Source: CAZZDK01 sp964652235
GTDB lineage: Bacteria > Pseudomonadota > Alphaproteobacteria > UBA9219
Direction: 5' to 3'
Assembly (NCBI GenBank): GCA_964652235.1
Contig: CAZZDK010000024.1
Location: forward strand, 1-29,295
DNA: 29,295 nt
Shown here: piece by piece, positions 8,140 to 15,260 of the stretch
Position numbering within the stretch: position 1 is the first letter of the stretch
How the letters are laid out: every line of letters starts with the position of its first letter
Notes under the pieces: model-generated
Database searches by the model: none
What the model was told of the DNA's origin: nothing
The model's input: only the letters and a program-made list of their open reading frames with translations
Made by a program: the position numbers and the translations under genes

Positions 8140-9096
8140 TTATTTGTTCAGAAAAAGCGCTCTTTTATAAACCTCGCTTTTGGCTGCGCCGGTCGCCTCG
8201 GCCACGGCGGCGACCGCGTCGCGCAGGGTCATTTTTTCGAGCGCGCTGCGCAAAAGCGAGTCAAGGCCTTCGTGGGACGAGGCGCCGTCCTTTTCCTCAG
8301 GCGGGCCGACCAAAAGAACGATCTCGCCCTTGGGCGTCGGCGCCTTTTCATAAAAGGCGGCCAGCGCGGGCAGAGAGTCGCGCCGCGTTTCCTCGAAAAA
8401 CTTCGTCAATTCGCGACAGACGGCGGCCTCGCGTTTCGGCGAGAAAATCTTCGCCAAGTCGGCCAGCGTCGCCGCCAAGCGCTGCGGAGATTCGTAAAAG
8501 ATTAAAGTGGCGGGCAGGGAGGCCAGCTCCCTCAAGTCTTTGCGCCGCGCCGCTTGTTTGGACGGGAGGAATCCGGCGAAGAAAAAACAATTTGTCGGAA
8601 GGCCTGCGCTTGTCAAGGCGGCGAGCAGGGCGCTCGCGCCGGGCAGGGGGATAACCGGATAGCCCGCCGCGCGGCAGGCGCGAACGAGCTTATAGCCCGG
8701 ATCGGAAAGCGTCGGCGTGCCTGCGTCGCTGATGAGCGCCAGAACTTTACCTTCGGCCAGGGCGGCCAGAACTTTTTGCGCGCGCGCCTCTTCGTTGTGG
8801 TCGTGGCAGGAAAGAAGGGGCTTTTGAAGGCCATAGGCGCGAAGGAGGGCGCCCGACACACGCGTGTCTTCGCATAAAATCAGGTCGGCGTTTTTCAGAA
8901 CCCAAAGCGCGCGCAGGGAAATGTCGCCTAAATTTCCGATCGGCGTTGCCGTCACGTACAGGCCCGGCGCCAGCCGAAGCGGTTTACTTGCCGGGCAATC
9001 TTCGATAGCCTGAAGAGACTCCCGAACCCAAAACGAGAAATCAGGCCATGATTCGCTTTCCTTTTTCCTTCCGGAATCTTCTTTTTTCGCTCTCAT
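8140..9096 (-). CDS. rsmI: 16S rRNA (cytidine(1402)-2'-O)-methyltransferase RsmI
   Basis: RsmI transfers a methyl group from SAM to the 2'-O of C1402 in the decoding centre of 16S rRNA. The 318-residue product shows the tetrapyrrole-methylase-type fold: LYVTATPIGNLGDISLRAL, LILCEDTRVSGALL, LISDAGTPTLSDPG, the PGASALLAALTSAGLP segment, FAGFLPSK and LIFYESPQRL, followed by AAVCRELTKFFEE and a C-terminal helical region ending SEVYKRALFLNK. The N terminus is about 30 residues longer than in E. coli RsmI. I could find no better internal ATG, GTG or TTG, so the start at 9096 is kept. This makes its 5' end overlap the divergent lipoprotein gene by 49 bases. Confidence 0.95.
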   Translation of the reverse strand: MRAKKEDSGRKKESESWPDFSFWVRESLQAIEDCPASKPLRLAPGLYVTATPIGNLGDISLRALWVLKNADLILCEDTRVSGALLRAYGLQKPLLSCHDHNEEARAQKVLAALAEGKVLALISDAGTPTLSDPGYKLVRACRAAGYPVIPLPGASALLAALTSAGLPTNCFFFAGFLPSKQAARRKDLRELASLPATLIFYESPQRLAATLADLAKIFSPKREAAVCRELTKFFEETRRDSLPALAAFYEKAPTPKGEIVLLVGPPEEKDGASSHEGLDSLLRSALEKMTLRDAVAAVAEATGAAKSEVYKRALFLNK

Positions 9097-10301
9097 GGGC
9101 GTGGCTCATTCTTTCTCTGGCGGGCGGTTGCGCGCCCCTTGCGTCTTCGGGCGGCGCGCCGGAAGGCAGCCTAACAACCCCCGGCTCTCCGGCCCAGGGA
9201 AAAAAAACCGTCGCCGCGGGCGGGCTTCCGGAAGTGCCAAGTCAGGGCGCCTATCCGACACCTCGCGAAATGGCCGAGCGCATGAACCGGACCCTCGCGC
9301 GGCCCTCGAGTGTCCGAGTGGCTTTTCTGGCGCCCTTGACGGGGAAGAACGCGGCGCTGGGGCAGGCCATGGTTAATGCGGCGCAACTCGCCGTTTTCGA
9401 TATCGGCGGGGACGGGTTCGAGCTGATGCCCCGCGATACGGGCGGCACGCCCGAAGGCGCCGCGCGCGCGGCGCACGAGGCGCGCGGCAGCGGGGCGAGC
9501 CTGTTCATCGGGCCTCTTTTCGCGGCCGAGGTTGTCGCCGTAAAGCCCGAAATCGAAACGTCGGGCTTGAACGCCTTGACCCTTTCAACGGACGTTTCCC
9601 TGGCCCAGCCCGGCCTTTTCGTCATGGGCTTTGCGCCCGCGCCCCAGGTGGAGCGGGTCGTGGCCTTTGCCGCTTCGCGCGGGATAAAAAAGTTCGCGGC
9701 GCTGATCCCTTCAGGTCCCTACGGGGAATTGGTCGGAAAGGCGTTCGAAGAGGCCGTTCGCGTCAACGGCGGCGAGATTTTGTTCAAGGGTGGACCGGAC
9801 GACGTGGCCGCCTTGGCCAAGCAGAAAGAAGCGATCGAAGCCCTTTTCCTGCCTTTAGGCGGAGAGGCGCTCCGGAAAACGGTCGGACGATTAGCCCAGG
9901 CCGGGATCGAAAAAGGGAAAACGCGCCTTTTGGGAACGGGCCTTTGGGACGAGCCGGATTTGGCGCAGGGGCAGCCCCTTTTGGTGGGCGGCTGGTTCGC
10001 GGCGGCCGACCCGGCGCTTCGCGAGCGGTTCGTGAAAACCTATCAGGATTCTTTCGGCAAAGAACCGCCGCGCCTTGCGACTTTGGCCTACGACGCGACG
10101 GCTCTGGCCGCCGTTCTGGCGCGGAGCGGCAAGGAAATGGAACGCGCGAATCTGACGAACCCGGCGGGCTTTGCGGGATTGGACGGCGTGTTTCGTCTTT
10201 TGGGAAGCGGCCAGATCGAGCGCGGCCTGGCCGTCAACGAGGTGACGGAAACGGGCAGCAAAGTCGTGAACCCCTCGCCCGCGAACTTCATGGCGCGGTA
10301 A
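9048..10301 (+). CDS. LpoA/LppC-type penicillin-binding protein activator lipoprotein
   Basis: This 417-residue protein matches the periplasmic-binding-protein-like (PBP1 fold) domain of LpoA/LppC, the outer-membrane lipoprotein that activates peptidoglycan synthase PBP1A. An N-terminal signal ends at AGGC, placing the lipidated Cys at residue 28. After a Pro/Gly-rich linker, the PBP-like domain begins at VRVAFLAPLTGKNAALGQAM and continues with AAQLAVFDIGG, ELMPRDTGGTPEGA, ASLFIGPLFAAEV, NALTLSTD, FAALIPSGPYGEL and a late LATLAYDATALAAVLAR. It lacks the N-terminal TPR domain of E. coli LpoA, as usual in alphaproteobacteria. Pairing with divergent rsmI repeats the E. coli yraL-yraM order, which supports the call. 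Ribosome binding site: a GAGAAATCAGG stretch just before the ATG. Confidence 0.87.
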   Translation: MIRFPFSFRNLLFSLSWAWLILSLAGGCAPLASSGGAPEGSLTTPGSPAQGKKTVAAGGLPEVPSQGAYPTPREMAERMNRTLARPSSVRVAFLAPLTGKNAALGQAMVNAAQLAVFDIGGDGFELMPRDTGGTPEGAARAAHEARGSGASLFIGPLFAAEVVAVKPEIETSGLNALTLSTDVSLAQPGLFVMGFAPAPQVERVVAFAASRGIKKFAALIPSGPYGELVGKAFEEAVRVNGGEILFKGGPDDVAALAKQKEAIEALFLPLGGEALRKTVGRLAQAGIEKGKTRLLGTGLWDEPDLAQGQPLLVGGWFAAADPALRERFVKTYQDSFGKEPPRLATLAYDATALAAVLARSGKEMERANLTNPAGFAGLDGVFRLLGSGQIERGLAVNEVTETGSKVVNPSPANFMAR

Positions 10302-10314
10302 TGGGGTTTGGACC

Positions 10315-11520
10315 CTAATGCTTCGCGGCCAGGAGCGTTTCGCGCGAATGGCGGGAGATGATGATCTCCTCGTTCGTCGGCAGGACCCAGACCTGAATCT
10401 TGCTGCCCGGCGTGGAGAGAAGGACTTCGCCCGAAGGCAGGTTGGCGTTCTTTTGCTGATCAAACGAAAGTCCTGTCCAGGTCAACGAGGAAAGAATTTG
10501 CTCACGAATGGGCGCGGCGTTTTCACCGATGCCTGCCGTGAAGACCAGCGCGTCAATGCCGCCCATCACGCTCATAAGCCCGCCCGCCGCGTTGATGACG
10601 CGCCAGCAGAACAAATCCACCGCTTCGCGTGCGTGTGGGCTGTCGCTGGCCAGAAGGACCGACATATCGTTGCTGAGGCCCGAAACGCCGCGCAGGCCGG
10701 AATCGTGGTAAAGCATACGTTCGATGGCCGGTTCGTCGAGTTTCGCCTCGCGCAGGAAATAAAGGATCACGCCGGGATCGAGCGAGCCGGGGCGCGTGCC
10801 CATGATCAGGCCGTCGAGGACTGAAAAGCCCATCGTCGTGATAAAGCTCTTGCCGCCGTCGATGCCGCACATACTCGACCCGTTGCCGAGATGCGCCACA
10901 AGCGTTTTGCCCGCATAGGCCGATGGCGACAATTCCTTCATCCGGCCCGCTATATATTCGTAAGACAGGCCGTGGAAGCCATAGCGGCGGACGCCTTTTT
11001 CGTGCCAGATGCGCGGAATGGCAAAGCGCGTATGGATCGAAGGCACCGTCGTATGGAACGACGTATCGAAGCAGGCTACTTGAGGGACGCTTGGCCTAAC
11101 TTGTTGTAAAAACTCGATAATATCCAAGTTGAAGGGCTGGTGCAGCGGGGCGAGAGGGATCAAGGTCTTGAGATAGGCCAGCACATAGGGGCGCACGATA
11201 GTCGGTTTGGCCAGATCGCCGCCATGCACGACGCGATGCCCGATGCCGATCAGCTTGGTTTCCGGCATGATCTCGTCAAGCCAGTCCAAAAGAAGGCGCG
11301 AACCTTCCGAAGGCGATTTGCAGTTTGTGTCGTTGACGTCGGGCTGGGGCTTGCCGTTAAAGCCCGGTCCGGAGGCCTTGAAGACGGCCTTGGTCCCTAT
11401 GCCCGTGATAGAGCCCCGGCCTACGCATTCGTCGTTCGGGCCGACGAAAAGGGCGAACTTGAGGCTCGAAGAGCCTGCGTTCATCACAAGAACAGCGGCG
11501 TGGCTTTCTGTGTTCGACAT
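10315..11520 (-). CDS. ackA: Acetate kinase
   Basis: AckA interconverts acetyl phosphate plus ADP and acetate plus ATP. The 401-residue length is standard. Motifs: the N-terminal VLVMNAGSSSLKFALF, IGHRVVHGGD (substrate arginine), APLHQPFNLD, CFDTSFHTTVP (catalytic Asp), RRYGFHGLSYEYI (catalytic His), AHLGNGSSMCGI, TTMGFSVLDGLIMGTRPG, and ALVFTAGIGENA near the C terminus. The gene starts 9 bases after the MaoC-Pta stop, with AGGGG as ribosome binding site, so the two form an operon covering both steps between acetyl-CoA and acetate. Its stop lies 13 bases from the convergent lipoprotein gene, with no terminator visible between them. Confidence 0.97.
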   Translation of the reverse strand: MSNTESHAAVLVMNAGSSSLKFALFVGPNDECVGRGSITGIGTKAVFKASGPGFNGKPQPDVNDTNCKSPSEGSRLLLDWLDEIMPETKLIGIGHRVVHGGDLAKPTIVRPYVLAYLKTLIPLAPLHQPFNLDIIEFLQQVRPSVPQVACFDTSFHTTVPSIHTRFAIPRIWHEKGVRRYGFHGLSYEYIAGRMKELSPSAYAGKTLVAHLGNGSSMCGIDGGKSFITTMGFSVLDGLIMGTRPGSLDPGVILYFLREAKLDEPAIERMLYHDSGLRGVSGLSNDMSVLLASDSPHAREAVDLFCWRVINAAGGLMSVMGGIDALVFTAGIGENAAPIREQILSSLTWTGLSFDQQKNANLPSGEVLLSTPGSKIQVWVLPTNEEIIISRHSRETLLAAKH

Positions 11521-11529
11521 AAGGAACCC

Positions 11530-12930
11530 CTATTCCCCAAGACGGGTTTTCTGTTCGATGTTCATCAAAACGGCCAGGGCGGCAGACGCCAAGCGGGCCT
11601 GCGCGTTGTCGGCGCGGCTGGTAAGCATGATCGGCACCTTGGCGCCGACGACAAGCCCCGACCCGACGGACGCGCCGAGATAGGAAAGCTGCTTGACGAG
11701 CATATTGCCCGATTCGATGTTCGGAACGACGAGAACGTCCGCCTGTCCGGCGACGGGCGAGACGATGCCCTTGATTTTCGCCGCCTCGGCGTTGATGGCG
11801 TTGTCGAAGGCGAGCGGGCCGTCGAGCGTGCCCCCCTTGATCTGGCCTCGATCCGCCATTTTGCACAAAGTCGCCGCGTCGAGCGTCGAAGGCATATTGA
11901 GGCTGACCGTCTCGGCGGCGGAAAGGAGCGCGACCTTCGGATCCCCGATGCCGAGCGCGTGCGCCATATAAATGGCGTTTTGCGTGATGTATTTCTTCGT
12001 CTCAAGGTCCGGCGCGATGTTCAGCGCCGCGTCCGTGATGATGAGCGGGAATTTGTAGGTCGGCACGTCCATCACGAAAACATGGCTCATGCGGCTTTCG
12101 GTGCGCAGACCGCCCTCGCGGTGGACGACGGCGGACATCAGCTCGTCCGTGTGCAGGCTGCCTTTCATGAGGGCCCCGACCTTGCCGTCGCGGGCGAGGT
12201 TGACGGCGGTAACGGCGGCGGCATGACTGTGCTGGACGGAAACGATCTCGCAGCCTTCCAGCGAAATGCCGTTGGCTTCGGCGGCGGCGCGGATTTTAGC
12301 CTCCGGCCCGACAAGAACCGGAATGATAAGCCCTTCTTTTCTCGCCTCGTCCATGCCGCCGAGCGAGGAGGCGTCGCACGGGTGAACGACGGCGGTGCGC
12401 AAGGGCGGATAGCTCTTGGCCTTTTCGATCATCCGGCTCATGCGGTCGTGGTTGAGAATCTCGGCCTCGGGCAGGGAACGGTAATTGTGCCGGATTTTTT
12501 CGGACGGCGCGATGACGGTGGCGACGCCCAAAACGACTTCCTCGCCCTTTTGGTTGGTGCCGACGCAATTAAGCGTCACGATTTTATGCTTTTCGTCCTT
12601 ATTGGCCACGGTCACGGCGATCTCGATCGTGTCGTCCGGCCTTACGGGCTTGAGAAATTTGATCGCCTGATCGAGGTAGATTGTTCCGGGGCCGGGCAGC
12701 TTTGTTCCCAAAACGGCGGAAATCCAGCCGCCGCTGAGCATACCGTGGGCGATGACGCCGTGAAAGCGGCTTCTCGAGGCGTATTCATCGTCCAAATGGG
12801 CGGGATTGATGTCGCCGGAGACGATGGCGAAAAGCTCGATTTCGCGCCGCGTCAGTTTGCGGGTGATCTTGGCGGTTTCGCCGAGCTGCAATTCGTCGAA
12901 AGTGCGGTTCTCGATCTGCGTATCGGTCAT
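11530..12930 (-). CDS. Bifunctional MaoC-type enoyl-CoA hydratase / phosphate acetyl(butyryl)transferase
   Basis: This 466-residue protein is a fusion. Residues 1 to about 150 form a MaoC/(R)-hydratase hot-dog domain, with the catalytic pair in SGDINPAHLDD (Asp40, His45) and FHGVIAHGMLSGGWIS. Residues about 160-460 form a phosphotransacetylase/phosphotransbutyrylase domain with HPCDASSLGG, VGALMKGSLHTDELM, FPLIITDAALNIAPDL, GGTLDGPLAFDNAI and NIESGNMLVKQLSYLG. The second domain moves acyl groups between CoA and phosphate; ackA next door then makes ATP. The same two-domain architecture is known in alphaproteobacteria. I start at 12930 (MTDTQIENRTF); the longer open frame upstream is arginine-rich and unlike the family. 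With a phasin nearby, the hydratase half could also supply (R)-hydroxyacyl-CoA for polyhydroxyalkanoate, which is inference. Confidence 0.93.
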   Translation of the reverse strand: MTDTQIENRTFDELQLGETAKITRKLTRREIELFAIVSGDINPAHLDDEYASRSRFHGVIAHGMLSGGWISAVLGTKLPGPGTIYLDQAIKFLKPVRPDDTIEIAVTVANKDEKHKIVTLNCVGTNQKGEEVVLGVATVIAPSEKIRHNYRSLPEAEILNHDRMSRMIEKAKSYPPLRTAVVHPCDASSLGGMDEARKEGLIIPVLVGPEAKIRAAAEANGISLEGCEIVSVQHSHAAAVTAVNLARDGKVGALMKGSLHTDELMSAVVHREGGLRTESRMSHVFVMDVPTYKFPLIITDAALNIAPDLETKKYITQNAIYMAHALGIGDPKVALLSAAETVSLNMPSTLDAATLCKMADRGQIKGGTLDGPLAFDNAINAEAAKIKGIVSPVAGQADVLVVPNIESGNMLVKQLSYLGASVGSGLVVGAKVPIMLTSRADNAQARLASAALAVLMNIEQKTRLGE

Positions 12931-13012
12931 GGCGGGTCCGTTTCTGATAAGACGTCGAAGGCGGCGAGACCGGCGCGGGAGGAAGGAAGAACGCGCCGAA
13001 GAGAGAAGCCCC

Positions 13013-13041
13013 CTTTTACCTGAAAAGAAAGCCCTTGTCAG
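13013..13041 (-). promoter_or_regulatory. Candidate sigma70 promoter for the MaoC-Pta/ackA operon
   Basis: On the minus strand, CTGACA (13036-13041, 5 of 6 to consensus) is 17 bases from TAAAAG (13013-13018, 4 of 6). It would start transcription about 75 bases before the ATG at 12930. Confidence 0.35.
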
Positions 13042-13048
13042 CCAGTTC

Positions 13049-13076
13049 TTGCGCCGGGACGGAAGCGTTGTATCAT
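13049..13076 (+). promoter_or_regulatory. Weak candidate promoter for the 13188-14393 operon
   Basis: TTGCGC (13049-13054) and TATCAT (13071-13076, 5 of 6 to TATAAT) are 16 bases apart. The -35 match is poor. It would be back to back with the candidate promoter for the divergent operon. Confidence 0.25.
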
Positions 13077-13187
13077 GATTTCGTTTCCGGATTATGAAGA
13101 AAGGGCGCGCGCGGCGACTTTTCAAAAATCACGGGAAAACAAAGGATTATATCCGGCCTGCGAAAGGCCTTGCCCGAAGAGGACCTC

Positions 13188-13787
13188 ATGAACGACGCCA
13201 TCAAAGAACTGATCGAAAAAATACGAAAGCTCGAAGACGCCCTGGAGGAAGAGGTCAATAAAAGCCGGGAGAAGTACGAGGTTCGGTTTCGCGGCAAAAT
13301 CGCCGAATTCGCTGAAGAGGTCATCGCCCGGCAAAAAGCGTTCAAGACGCGGCTGCCCCAGTTTTTCAGGACGGCGGGTTTTCTGAACGTTCTTGTCGCG
13401 CCGGTCATTTATTCCGTCCTGATCCCCATCGCGCTTGTGGATTTGTGGGTGACGATCTACCAGCACGTTTGTTTCCGGGCTTACGGCATTCCCCTCGTCA
13501 AGCGGTCGACCTTTCTTGTTTTTGATCGGCATCATCTGGCTTATTTGAACCTTATCGAAAAAATTAACTGTCTTTACTGCGGCTACGGCAACGGCGTTTT
13601 CGCCTATGCGCGCGAGGTCGCGGGCCGCACCGAGCAATTCTGGTGCCCCATCAAGCACGCTATCCGCATTCGCGATCCCCACCGGCATTATCTGAAGTTT
13701 CTTGAATACGGGGATGCGGAAGGATACAGGCCCGGCCTTGAAGAATTGCGCCGGGACGTGCAAAACGATGAAGACGAAACCGCGTAA
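13188..13787 (+). CDS. Conserved hypothetical membrane protein with a cysteine cluster
   Basis: I recognise this 199-residue protein only as a type found in many proteobacteria without assigned function. Residues 1-55 are strongly charged and helical, probably a coiled coil. Residues about 65-92 are hydrophobic (FLNVLVAPVIYSVLIPIALVDLWVTI) and form a membrane anchor. The C-terminal half holds the conserved NCLYCGYGNGVFAYAREV block with Cys128 and Cys131, and FWCPIKHA with Cys153, which together with nearby His115/His116 could bind metal. I start at 13188, preceded by GAGGA, rather than 18 bases upstream. It is 15 bases ahead of the superoxide dismutase gene with no terminator, so they are probably cotranscribed; a link to redox or metal handling is inference. 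Confidence 0.82.
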   Translation: MNDAIKELIEKIRKLEDALEEEVNKSREKYEVRFRGKIAEFAEEVIARQKAFKTRLPQFFRTAGFLNVLVAPVIYSVLIPIALVDLWVTIYQHVCFRAYGIPLVKRSTFLVFDRHHLAYLNLIEKINCLYCGYGNGVFAYAREVAGRTEQFWCPIKHAIRIRDPHRHYLKFLEYGDAEGYRPGLEELRRDVQNDEDETA

Positions 13788-13802
13788 CCTAAGGAGCCTT
13801 CC

Positions 13803-14393
13803 ATGCCTTTCGAGCTTCCGCCCCTTCCTTATGCCGACGACGCCCTGGAACCGCACCTCTCGGCGCGGACCTTGTCGTTTCATTACGGCAAGCACCACCA
13901 GGCCTATGTGACGAACCTGAACAATCTCATCAAGGGCTCGCCTCTGGACAGCGCTTCTCTCGAAGACGTTGTGCAGACTTCGGCGAAGGACGAAAGCAAG
14001 ACCGGAATTTTCAACAACGCGGCACAGGCTTTCAACCACGCTTTTTTCTGGCAAAGCCTGAAGCCGGGCGGGGGGCGCCCTTCCGCCGCGCTTGAGGCGC
14101 GGCTTCGGGCCGCCTTCGGCAGCCTGGACTCGTTCAAAGAGCAATTCAAGCAAGCGGGGGTCTCGCAGTTCGGCAGCGGTTGGGTCTGGCTGGTTCAAGA
14201 CGGCTCGGCGCTTAAGATCGTCAAGACGGCCAACGCTATGACGCCGCTTGTCATGGGGATGAAGCCTCTTGTCACCTGCGATGTTTGGGAGCACGCCTAC
14301 TATTTGGATTATCAAAATCGCAGGCCTGACTTCATCCAGGCGTTTCTGGACCATTTGATAAACTGGGAATTTATCGAGAAGGGATTGGCGTAA
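13803..14393 (+). CDS. sodB: Superoxide dismutase, Fe/Mn family
   Basis: The enzyme converts superoxide to oxygen and hydrogen peroxide in the cytoplasm. The 196 residues match the Fe/Mn family. Metal ligands are visible: His27 in SFHYGKHHQAYV, His79 in FNHAFFW, and Asp160 and His164 in CDVWEHAYYLDYQNRRPDF. The GSGWVWLV and FNNAAQAFNH segments are typical of iron enzymes, so sodB is more likely than sodA, although metal choice cannot be proven by sequence. There is no signal peptide. AAGGAG sits 6 bases before the ATG. It follows the cysteine-containing membrane protein gene in an apparent operon and ends at a bidirectional terminator. Confidence 0.96.
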   Translation: MPFELPPLPYADDALEPHLSARTLSFHYGKHHQAYVTNLNNLIKGSPLDSASLEDVVQTSAKDESKTGIFNNAAQAFNHAFFWQSLKPGGGRPSAALEARLRAAFGSLDSFKEQFKQAGVSQFGSGWVWLVQDGSALKIVKTANAMTPLVMGMKPLVTCDVWEHAYYLDYQNRRPDFIQAFLDHLINWEFIEKGLA

Positions 14394-14420
14394 TATTTCT
14401 TGTGAGAAAGGCAAACAAAA

Positions 14421-14444
14421 ACCCGCCGCTTTTCAGCGGCGGGT
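14421..14444. terminator. Bidirectional intrinsic terminator between sodB and the OmpA-family gene
   Basis: ACCCGCCGCT (14421-14430) and AGCGGCGGGT (14435-14444) form a perfect 10-base stem with a 4-base loop. It is followed by TTCTTT on the plus strand and preceded by AAAA, giving a T-run on the minus strand, so it serves both convergent genes. Confidence 0.9.
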
Positions 14445-14463
14445 TTCTTTGTCTCAACAAAAC

Positions 14464-15030
14464 TTACTTAGCGGGAGCAAAGTCGATTTCGACGTCAACG
14501 CGGCGATCCGGCTGCAGGCACTTGATCAGCTCCTTCTTAGCCAGACCTTCGGGGCACTTTGTGGCGGCCACGCTGTCGCCGAACCAACGGGTCTCAACGA
14601 CTTGCGCGTTCACGACGCCCTTGGAGAGGAGATAGCGGCGAACCTTGTCGGCGCGCTTTTTGGACAGCTTCTCGTTCGCGGCGTCCTTGCCGATGCGGTC
14701 GGCGAAGCCCGCGACGCGGATGCCCACGACGTTGCCCTTGTTCTTAAGCCCGGCGACCAGGCCGTCGAGGGTCTTTTTCGCGGCGGGGGTCAGGGCCGAG
14801 CTGCCGAAGGCGAAATAGATCGAGGTGCTTTCGCGCACGACCTTCGGAGCGCCTTTGCAGGCATCGGCGGACCCTTCCCAGTTGGAACGCAGGCAGTCGC
14901 CGGATTCGGCGCGGATGGGCGTTCCGTTCGTATCTCTGACGACGTCGAGCATTTGGGCCTGGGCGCCCGAAAGGCCCGCGCCGATAATCAGGGCGGCGAA
15001 GGCAAGCGAGAGTTTCAGGGAATTCTTCAT
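14464..15030 (-). CDS. OmpA-family peptidoglycan-associated protein
   Basis: This 188-residue protein has an N-terminal signal peptide (MKNSLKLSLAFAALIIGAGLSGAQA, cut before QML) and a C-terminal OmpA-type domain that binds diaminopimelate in peptidoglycan. The OmpA domain starts near SIYFAFGSSALTPAAKKTLDG and includes VVGIRVAGFADRIG, NEKLSKKRADKVRRYLLSKGV and a final DRRVDVEIDF. There is no beta-barrel or lipobox, so it is periplasmic. Four cysteines (two in the region before the domain, two late) could form disulfides. The start at 15030 has GGAGA at a proper distance; an ATG 12 bases upstream does not. The strand-specific half of a bidirectional terminator follows the stop. Confidence 0.9.
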   Translation of the reverse strand: MKNSLKLSLAFAALIIGAGLSGAQAQMLDVVRDTNGTPIRAESGDCLRSNWEGSADACKGAPKVVRESTSIYFAFGSSALTPAAKKTLDGLVAGLKNKGNVVGIRVAGFADRIGKDAANEKLSKKRADKVRRYLLSKGVVNAQVVETRWFGDSVAATKCPEGLAKKELIKCLQPDRRVDVEIDFAPAK

Positions 15031-15101
15031 GATCTTCTCCATTAAGGTAAGAAAAAGCGGACGAAAAGGGATGTCGGCGGGGACGTTTATCGCACTTCCC
15101 T

Positions 15102-15130
15102 ATTAAAAAATGATTACGAGGCGGGAGCAA
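15102..15130 (-). promoter_or_regulatory. Candidate promoter for the OmpA-family gene
   Basis: On the minus strand TTGCTC (15125-15130) and TTTAAT (15102-15107, 5 of 6) are 17 bases apart, about 70 bases before the ATG. The -35 match is only 3 of 6. Confidence 0.35.
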
Positions 15131-15260
15131 GGTCCAAAATAGGGGCGGAAGGCCATTTTTAGGCCCTATAGCGCTGTTTGTGCCACAGTTTCCCGGCTTT
15201 CGGGCCGGGCGGCCTTGTGATACCCTTCCGATTCGTTTTCGCGTTTTTCGGGGGCGGCCC

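Noticed and set aside
11140..13023. 627-codon plus-strand open frame opposite ackA and the MaoC-Pta fusion
   Set aside because: It is the antisense shadow of two certain genes; the product is rich in Arg, Asp, His and Gly with no family motif, as expected from GC-rich third positions.
13122..14414. 430-codon minus-strand open frame opposite the 13188 gene and sodB
   Set aside because: It spans two well-supported genes on the other strand and crosses their intergenic space, with no domain.
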